From Pseudomonadota bacterium (GTDB lineage Bacteria; Pseudomonadota; Alphaproteobacteria; Caulobacterales; Caulobacteraceae), in contig JAEYAO010000095.1 of assembly GCA_023456105.1 (NCBI GenBank), positions 1-30,367 of the forward strand: 30,367 bases of DNA, given 5' to 3'. Below, one piece after another: positions 25,518 to 30,367 of this stretch. A program made the position numbers and the translations under genes. The notes beneath the pieces were generated by a model that saw only the letters and a program-made list of their open reading frames with translations, made no database searches and was not told the DNA's origin. Positions within the stretch are counted from its first letter, which is position 1. Each line of letters starts with the position of its first letter.

Positions 25518-26119
25518 TGGCCGCATCCGCCGGGCCGGAGATCGAGCGGCTCATCTCCCTTCTCGCCAAGCTGCCGGGGCTGGGGCCCCGCTCGGCGCGG
25601 CGTGCGGCGCTGGCGTTGCTGAAGCGGCGCGAGCAGTTGCTGGTCCCTTTAGCCGCCGCCATGGCCGAAACGGCCGAGCGCGTGGTGTCCTGCTCGGTCT
25701 GCGGCGCGCCGGACACGCGCGACCCGTGCGCCATCTGCGCGGACGGGGCGCGGGACAACGGCCTGATCTGCGTGGTCGAGGAGGCCGGCGCCCTGTGGGC
25801 CATGGAGCGCTCGGGCGCGTTTCGCGGCAAGTACCATGTGCTGGGCGGCCTGCTGTCGGCGCTGGACGGCGTGGGGCCCGAGCATCTGCGCATCGCCGAA
25901 CTGGTCGGACGGGTGAGGGGCGGGGGCGTGCGCGAGGTGGTGCTGGCCCTGCCGGCCACCGTCGATGGCCAGACCACCGCCCACTATGTCGCCGAGCGGA
26001 TCGCGGGCGACGAGGTCCAGGTCACGTCGCTGGCGCGCGGCGTGCCGGTGGGGGGCGATCTGGACTGGCTGGACGACGGCACCATCGTGCAGGCCCTGCG
26101 TGCGCGTCGTCCGGCCTGA
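25517..26119 (+). CDS. recR: Recombination mediator RecR
   Basis: The 200-residue protein has an N-terminal helix-hairpin-helix (KLPGLGPRSARRAAL, 18-32), a four-cysteine zinc finger (C59, C62, C71, C74) and a Toprim domain (LICVVEEAGALWAMERSGAFRGKYHVLGG). The C-terminal LARGVPVGGDLDWLDDGTIVQAL is diagnostic. With RecO and RecF it loads RecA at gapped DNA. The ATG overlaps the ybaB stop by one base. Confidence 0.97.
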   Translation: MAASAGPEIERLISLLAKLPGLGPRSARRAALALLKRREQLLVPLAAAMAETAERVVSCSVCGAPDTRDPCAICADGARDNGLICVVEEAGALWAMERSGAFRGKYHVLGGLLSALDGVGPEHLRIAELVGRVRGGGVREVVLALPATVDGQTTAHYVAERIAGDEVQVTSLARGVPVGGDLDWLDDGTIVQALRARRPA

Positions 26120-26238
26120 AGGCTGTTCGAGGCGGGCGACTCCCTTTAGGAACGGACGGTGAACGTCGCGCGATGCGACCGTCTTCGTCGCAGGCGGCGG
26201 CGATCGTGGCGTTCGCCTGATCCCCTGTCGGAGCCTCC

Positions 26239-27666
26239 ATGCCGATCGACCCCTTCATGATCCTTGTTCTTCTGGCGTCCGGGGCCGCGGCCGCCTGCGC
26301 GGCGTGGGCCGCCCTGTCCGCCCAGCGCGCCACCCGCATCGCCGAAGCGGCGGGCCAGGATGACCGCGCCTCCGTGGCGCTGGCCCGCGAGATGGCCGCG
26401 CTGCGCGGCGAGTTCGACGCCAAGGCCGCGACCCAGCGGCTGGAGCTGTCCCAAGCGCTGAACGGCCTGTCCGACAGCCTTGACCGGCGCATCGGCGCCC
26501 TGACGACGAACTTCGACACCCGCCTTCAGGCCTTTGCGGAGTTGCAGAAGAAGTCCGGCGACGATCTGGCCGAGAGCCAGCGCCAGCGCCTGAACGAGAC
26601 CAAGGCCGCCGTGGACCGGCTGGTCGAGACGCTGAGCCAGCAGCAGGTCGAAGGCCGCAAGGCCATGGGCGAGGAGCTGGAGAAGGTCCGCACCGTGGTC
26701 TCCGGCAACCTCGAGACCCTGCGCAAGGAGAACGAGGCCAAGCTGGAGCAGATGCGCGTCACCGTGGACGAAAAGCTGCAGGGCACGCTGGCCGAGCGGC
26801 TGGGCGAGAACTTCAAGCTGGTGTCCGAGAGGCTGGACACGGTGCACCGGGGCCTTGGCGAGATGCAGACCCTGGCCACCGGCGTCGGCGACCTGAAGCG
26901 AACCCTGTCCAACATCAAGGCGCGCGGGTCATGGGGCGAGGTGCAGCTGGGCGCCCTGCTGGACGACATGCTGACGCCCGAACAGTTCGGCCGGCAGGTC
27001 CGGGTGCGCGACGACAGCCGCGAGGTGGTGGACTACGCCGTCTATCTGCCCGGCTCGACCGAAGGAAAGCGGCTGATCCTGCCGCTCGACTGCAAGTTCC
27101 CGCACGAGGACTACGACCGGCTGCTGACGGCGCAGGACGCCGGCGATCCGGTCGCCGTCGAAACGGCCGCCAAGGGGCTGGAGCGGGCGCTGCGCATCCA
27201 GGCCAAGAGCATCCGCGACAAATACGTCCATCCGCCCGAGACGACGCCCTTCGCCATCATGTACCTGCCGACCGAGGGGCTGTTCGCCGAGGTCATCCGC
27301 CGGCCGGGCCTGGCCGGCGCCCTGTCGGCCGAGTTCTCGGTCACGGTCACGGGGCCGACCACCCTGGCCGCCACGCTGAACAGCCTGAAGATGGGCTTTC
27401 AGACCCTCGCCATCCAGAAGAACGCCGGCGACATCGCCCAGGTGCTGGGCGAGGCCAAGAAGGCGTTCGAGGACTACGGCTCGGCCCTGGACGCCGTCGA
27501 CAAGAAGCTGGACGAGGCCAAGAACAAGGTCCGCGACGTGGGCGTGCGCCACCGTGCGGTGACACGCAAGCTGAAGGGCGTGGAGACAACGGGCCTGACT
27601 GGCGGTGCCCGGCCGGCGCTGGCGTCCGACTTGCTGGCGCTGGACGTGGACGGCGAAGACGCCTGA
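26239..27666 (+). CDS. rmuC: DNA recombination protein RmuC
   Basis: This 475-residue protein has an N-terminal membrane helix (about 6-28), a long coiled coil (about 50-210) and the RmuC nuclease-like domain. The domain begins near GSWGEVQLGALLDDMLTPEQF (about 231-251) and continues through ILPLDCKFPHEDYDRLL and PFAIMYLPTEGLFAEV. RmuC limits inversions between short inverted repeats in E. coli; the mechanism is unclear. It follows recR by 119 bases and ends just before an operator-rich spacer. Confidence 0.93.
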   Translation: MPIDPFMILVLLASGAAAACAAWAALSAQRATRIAEAAGQDDRASVALAREMAALRGEFDAKAATQRLELSQALNGLSDSLDRRIGALTTNFDTRLQAFAELQKKSGDDLAESQRQRLNETKAAVDRLVETLSQQQVEGRKAMGEELEKVRTVVSGNLETLRKENEAKLEQMRVTVDEKLQGTLAERLGENFKLVSERLDTVHRGLGEMQTLATGVGDLKRTLSNIKARGSWGEVQLGALLDDMLTPEQFGRQVRVRDDSREVVDYAVYLPGSTEGKRLILPLDCKFPHEDYDRLLTAQDAGDPVAVETAAKGLERALRIQAKSIRDKYVHPPETTPFAIMYLPTEGLFAEVIRRPGLAGALSAEFSVTVTGPTTLAATLNSLKMGFQTLAIQKNAGDIAQVLGEAKKAFEDYGSALDAVDKKLDEAKNKVRDVGVRHRAVTRKLKGVETTGLTGGARPALASDLLALDVDGEDA

Positions 27667-27680
27667 TCGGGGAATGAACA

Positions 27681-27763
27681 GCGTGCTTGTCCTTGTGGCA
27701 AGTACGCTTGACATCCTGCCTGCGTGTGTGAGACAAGCATCCTTGTCATAACGGCAAGGAGGG
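27681..27763 (+). promoter_or_regulatory. Repeated dyads upstream of the membrane protein/Xre pair
   Basis: Two 17-base dyads of the form CTTGTC-N5-GGCAAG lie at 27686-27702 and 27742-27758, agreeing at 13 of 17 positions. The first extends to nine-base arms (27681-27689 and 27699-27707, one mismatch). Between and overlapping them is GACAAG-CATC-CTTGTC (27732-27747), a perfect six-base inverted repeat. A TTGACA at 27708-27713 could be a -35. The second dyad touches the AGGAGG ribosome binding site (27757-27762). This is the layout of an autoregulated promoter. The binding protein is inferred to be the downstream Xre regulator. Confidence 0.5.
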
Positions 27764-27768
27764 TTGTC

Positions 27769-28218
27769 ATGCCGAGTTCACTTAGAAATCTGATCAAGCC
27801 CATTGGGGCGTTCTTTCTGCTCATCGTCGCCGCCCTGGTGGCGGGCGTCGTACTAAGCGTCGCCGGCGTCAGCGGCGGCCTGGACGTCGACCTGACGCTG
27901 CTGGTCGCCATGAGCGCGGTCACCGTCATCCTGATGGCCGGCGCGCTCTGGGTCGGCGCCCTGTGGATGCGCAGCATCGACGAGGCGGCGCGCGAGGCGC
28001 ACAAGTCGGCCTGGTACTGGGGCGGCTGCGCCGGAATGTGCGTGGGCGGGGTCGCCATGGTCCTGTCGCGCCTGCCGCAGGCCGCAACCATTCGCATACC
28101 GACCCTGGGCGACCCTACGCCCGCGGCCTATGCGGCCGCCGGGGCCATGATGATGCTGTGTCTGATGCTGCTGGGCTACACGCTGGCGTGGGCCTGGTGG
28201 TGGTTGGCGCGGCGGTGA
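27769..28218 (+). CDS. Four-helix membrane protein of unknown function
   Basis: The 149-residue protein has predicted helices near 12-34, 42-66, 82-100 and 120-146, with a short charged loop (SIDEAAREAHKSAWYWGG) between the second and third. I do not recognise a family with certainty. Small membrane proteins adjoining an Xre regulator of this size are common. The ATG at 27769 has a strong AGGAGG six bases upstream, which decides the start over earlier in-frame codons. The regulator's ribosome binding site overlaps its stop codon, so the pair is one operon. Confidence 0.8.
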   Translation: MPSSLRNLIKPIGAFFLLIVAALVAGVVLSVAGVSGGLDVDLTLLVAMSAVTVILMAGALWVGALWMRSIDEAAREAHKSAWYWGGCAGMCVGGVAMVLSRLPQAATIRIPTLGDPTPAAYAAAGAMMMLCLMLLGYTLAWAWWWLARR

Positions 28219-28222
28219 GGAG
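28217..28222 (+). promoter_or_regulatory. Ribosome binding site of the Xre regulator
   Basis: GAGGAG lies directly against an ATG at 28223 but six bases before the ATG at 28229. Spacing favours the second. The site overlaps the preceding gene's TGA, implying coupled translation. Confidence 0.65.
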
Positions 28223-28228
28223 ATGCTC

Positions 28229-28426
28229 ATGAACAACCGCCTCAAGGTGCTCCGCGCCGAACGCGACTGGAGCCAGGCCTTCCTCGCCGACCAGCTCGGC
28301 GTCTCCCGCCAGACCGTGAACGCGCTGGAGACCGGCCGCTACGACCCCTCCCTGCCGCTGGCCTTCAAGATCGCCCGCGTCTTCGACCAACCGATCGAAT
28401 CCATCTTTCTGGACGGAGCGGCCTAG
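28229..28426 (+). CDS. Small Xre-family helix-turn-helix regulator
   Basis: This 65-residue protein consists of one HTH_3 domain. WSQAFLADQLGVSRQTVNALETGRYDPSLPLAFKIARVFDQPIESIF spans nearly all of it, with the recognition helix near 26-34. Such single-domain Xre proteins are typically repressors of the adjacent gene and themselves. The start at 28229 is chosen by ribosome binding site spacing; 28223 would add two residues. It follows the membrane protein with ten bases between stop and start. Confidence 0.9.
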   Translation: MNNRLKVLRAERDWSQAFLADQLGVSRQTVNALETGRYDPSLPLAFKIARVFDQPIESIFLDGAA

Positions 28427-28495
28427 AGCCTCCGCAGTCCACCGCTCACCAACAAACCAAACCCCTTGAACCGCCAATCCAAAGGATCCGCGACA

Positions 28496-29464
28496 ATGAA
28501 CGCCAAAGCCTTTTTCGCTTCCGCCGCCCGCAACGTCAGCCGCGCCGGCGCTTCCGCCATCGTCTCCATGGCCGTCTTCAGCGCCCTGTTCTCCATACCC
28601 AAGCCCGCCTTCGCCCAGGCGCCGACCGCGCCGGCCGTGCAAGCCGCCCCCGTCCAGGGTGACGGTCCCGCCCTGTGGGTGGTGCGTGACGAGGACTCCA
28701 CCCTCTACCTGTTCGGCTCGGTGCACGTCCTGCGTCCGACCACCGCCTGGGAGACAGCCCGCATCAAGGCCGCCTTCGACGCCTCGTCCGACATATGGAT
28801 GGAGATCAGCAATCCCGACGATCAGGCCGCCATCGTGCCGCTGATCCAGCAGCACGGCCTGTCGCCCCAGACCCCGCTGTCCAGCCTGCTGACCGCCGAC
28901 GAGTTCGCCGATCTCGATGCGGCCGCTCAGACCATGGGCGCGACCGCCGCCCAGCTCGACCCCATGCGGCCCTGGCTGGCCGGCCTGACCCTGTCGGTCG
29001 CGCCGCTGACCAAGGCCGGCTACGATCCCAAGTCCGGCGTCGAGCTGATCCTGAAGAGCCGCGCGGAGGCCGCCGGCAAGCCGATCCACGGCTTCGAGAC
29101 CATCGACGAACAGGTGCGCATCCTGGCCGGTCTGCCTGAAGCCGACCAGGTCGACTTCCTGCGTGCGACGCTGGAGGATTTCGACGAGGCGGTGACCCTG
29201 CTCGACGGCCTGGTGACGGCCTGGTCCGGCGGCGACGTCGATGAACTCGATCGCATTGTCGTGAAGGAGATGAAGACGGACGCGCCCGCCGCCTATGACG
29301 CCCTTCTGGTCCGCCGCAACGCCAACTGGACCGCCCAGATCGAGACCCTGCTGAAGGGCTCGGGCACCGCCTTCATCGTGGTGGGTGCGGCCCATCTGGC
29401 GGGCGCCGACAGCGTGCAATCCATGCTTGAGGCCAGAGGCGTCGACGTCCGCCCCGCCGCCTGA
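28496..29464 (+). CDS. TraB/GumN family exported protein
   Basis: The 322-residue protein has a signal peptide (about 1-40, ending AFAQA). The TraB/GumN fold signatures are LYLFGSVHVLRP (about 70-81), IWMEIS, HGFETIDEQVRIL, and near the end FIVVGAAHLAGADSVQSMLEARG. Related proteins include the Tiki-like metalloprotease fold, whose GxxH and Glu motifs coordinate metal; activity here is unproven. The ATG at 28496 has AAAGGA about nine bases upstream. A 69-base spacer separates it from the Xre gene, and a strong terminator follows. Confidence 0.87.
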   Translation: MNAKAFFASAARNVSRAGASAIVSMAVFSALFSIPKPAFAQAPTAPAVQAAPVQGDGPALWVVRDEDSTLYLFGSVHVLRPTTAWETARIKAAFDASSDIWMEISNPDDQAAIVPLIQQHGLSPQTPLSSLLTADEFADLDAAAQTMGATAAQLDPMRPWLAGLTLSVAPLTKAGYDPKSGVELILKSRAEAAGKPIHGFETIDEQVRILAGLPEADQVDFLRATLEDFDEAVTLLDGLVTAWSGGDVDELDRIVVKEMKTDAPAAYDALLVRRNANWTAQIETLLKGSGTAFIVVGAAHLAGADSVQSMLEARGVDVRPAA

Positions 29465-29483
29465 TCCTCCGACACCGCATCAG

Positions 29484-29513
29484 GGCCCGGCTCTCCGCCG
29501 GGCCTTTTCTTTT
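29484..29513 (+). terminator. Rho-independent terminator after the TraB/GumN gene
   Basis: GGCCCGGC (29484-29491) and GCCGGGCC (29497-29504) form a perfect eight-pair stem with a TCTCC loop, followed by TTTTCTTTT. It is the strongest terminator in the window. Confidence 0.92.
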
Positions 29514-29543
29514 GCCCGTCCCCGTCTATGGTCGCCGTCGCGC

Positions 29544-29618
29544 GCGGGCGTAGTTCAGAGGTAGAACGTCAGCTTCCCAAGCTGAATGTCGTGGGTTCGA
29601 TTCCCATCGCCCGCTCCA
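29544..29618 (+). tRNA. tRNA-Gly (anticodon CCC)
   Basis: The 75-base gene has acceptor GCGGGCG/CGCCCGC, a T discriminator and an encoded CCA. The anticodon stem TCAGC/GCTGA surrounds TTCCCAA, with CCC at 29576-29578. The T-arm is GTGGG-TTCGATT-CCCAT. A TATGGT 13 bases upstream (29526-29531) could be the -10 of its promoter, but no good -35 is visible. Confidence 0.95.
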
Positions 29619-29786
29619 CTTTCCACGCCGCCTGTCGATGACGAAGTGAATCGATTCAAAGACGATCAACAATGATTCACCGCCCCCGCCAGCAGGGGCT
29701 TTCGGCGACTTGGACGTCGATGGCGGTGGTCAAGGTGACCCTACTACGTCATAGAGGCATACAATTCGGATGCCGGGACTGAATAC
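29619..29786. other. Spacer right of tRNA-Gly with dyads
   Basis: No gene is visible in these 168 bases. They contain GTGAATC (29646-29652) and GATTCAC (29674-29680) as a perfect inverted repeat, with a further GATTC at 29653-29657, giving three GANTC sites. A GGTCA-AGG-TGACC palindrome is at 29728-29740. The stretch is less GC-rich than its surroundings. Confidence 0.6.
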
Positions 29787-30230
29787 CTAGAGCGGCGTCC
29801 TATCCCTCAGCCTCCACAGCGTGTTGAGCGGCGCATCCACGTCCTTCGCCATTATGCTGGGCGGCAGACGACCCAGGGCAATGGCGGTATGCGTGTCCAG
29901 CCAGGCATCCACCTGCCGTTCTCGCTGCGCATCGCTGGAGGCTTCCAGGGCGGCATTGCCGGACAGGCGCACCAGCAGCGCTACGCTGAGTCGCAGGTCG
30001 CTGTCGTAGATGGAGCCGAACAGGTGACACTGCATGGCGTCGCCCAGGCGTTTCACCTGCTGTGAGAAGAGCGTGCGGCCGGCGCCGAGCATTAGCGGTT
30101 CGTCCTGATCCTTCGACAACCGGATGGCGACCGCGTCTTGGACGATCACCGCAATGCCGCCCGGCGTGTTCGCAAACCGCCGACTGTGACGCAGACAACC
30201 TGTGTGTTGATAGACCCAGTCGCGCTGCAT
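29787..30230 (-). CDS. Hypothetical protein, not recognised
   Basis: The 147-residue soluble-looking protein has no signal peptide or membrane helix. It has a central TPGGIAVIVQDAVAIRLSKDQDE strand-like segment and helical stretches (LRLSVALLVRLSGNAALEA, RQVDAWLDTHTAIALGRL). I cannot assign a family. The ATG at 30230 has AGGAG (30239-30243, minus strand) eight bases upstream, supporting translation. It shares one base with the stop of the upstream partial gene. Codon choice is less strictly G/C at third positions than elsewhere in the window (for example CTA, AGT, CAA and TTG codons), hinting at transfer. Confidence 0.55.
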   Translation of the reverse strand: MQRDWVYQHTGCLRHSRRFANTPGGIAVIVQDAVAIRLSKDQDEPLMLGAGRTLFSQQVKRLGDAMQCHLFGSIYDSDLRLSVALLVRLSGNAALEASSDAQRERQVDAWLDTHTAIALGRLPPSIMAKDVDAPLNTLWRLRDRTPL

Positions 30231-30367
30231 CAGCAGCGCTCCTGACGTGACCCCCGTTTCTCATCCAGCCATAACGAGAGTCCTTTGGTGATCTGAGCTG
30301 GGGTTGTCGGGGTTGGCAAGAGGCCGGTCAGCGCAGCCCCCAACCAGCGCAGCGGACCGGCCGATCT
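30230..30367 (-). CDS. C-terminal fragment of an unrecognised gene (continues past window end)
   Basis: The minus-strand frame is open from the last base and gives 45 residues ending QITKGLSLWLDEKRGSRQERC before a TGA. That TGA overlaps the next start as TGATG, an operon-like arrangement, which is the main support. The fragment is too short to assign; a transposase or island gene is possible. Confidence 0.35.
   Translation of the reverse strand, partial: RSAGPLRWLGAALTGLLPTPTTPAQITKGLSLWLDEKRGSRQERC

Noticed and set aside
26155..26183. Inverted repeat GACGGT/ACCGTC between recR and rmuC as a terminator
   Set aside because: The arms are short, the loop is long and no T tract follows. It may be chance in GC-rich DNA.
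30231..30367. TGACCCCCGT-like sequence as the end of an IS3-type insertion sequence
   Set aside because: No matching opposite inverted repeat or target duplication lies in the window, and the sequence also reads as an open coding frame overlapping the next gene.

Overview
The window is high-GC, densely coded chromosomal DNA, most likely from an alphaproteobacterium of the Caulobacterales and probably Brevundimonas-like. Grounds: the order pal, cpoB, tilS, ftsH, folP; flagellar genes beside CtrA-like TTAA-N7-TTAA sites; the DnaX-YbaB-RecR and LptC-LptA-LptB clusters; GTG and TTG starts; and near-universal G or C at third codon positions. The genus is inferred, since no rRNA gene is present.

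Layout. 1-5735: end of pal, a terminator, a DUF3667 membrane protein, then the tightly overlapping cpoB-tilS-ftsH run and a terminator. 5811-7788: an overlapping operon of folP (folate), a SugE/Gdx-type small multidrug resistance protein and thiD (thiamine). 7785-9484: small accessory genes (VOC protein, nucleotidyltransferase, EmrE-like exporter, DUF983). 9546-11969: divergent flagellar operons, flgB-flgC-fliE leftward and fliO-fliP rightward, sharing a promoter region with CtrA-like boxes. 12079-12357: HU, sharing a bidirectional terminator with a 944-residue exported TPR protein that reads leftward. 15309-20275: an extracellular polysaccharide export group (short OPX protein, outer-membrane beta-barrel, Wzc-type co-polymerase/tyrosine kinase, GT26 glycosyltransferase). 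20445-23224: tRNA-Leu(CAG), an RNase D-like exonuclease and lptC-lptA-lptB for LPS transport. 23269-27666: dnaX, ybaB, recR and rmuC, all DNA replication, repair or recombination genes. 27667-29464: a four-helix membrane protein paired with a small Xre regulator behind repeated operator-like dyads, then a TraB/GumN protein with a strong terminator. 29544-29618: tRNA-Gly(CCC). 29619-30367: a short stretch of different character with a three-GANTC dyad and two overlapping leftward genes I do not recognise, possibly the edge of an island.

Most of the window is conserved housekeeping sequence. The parts most worth a second look are the OPX plus beta-barrel export locus, the membrane-protein/Xre pair with its repeated dyads, the divergent flagellar promoter, and the region right of tRNA-Gly. 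I saw no CRISPR array, rRNA gene or complete insertion sequence, and no gene-free stretch longer than 300 bases.
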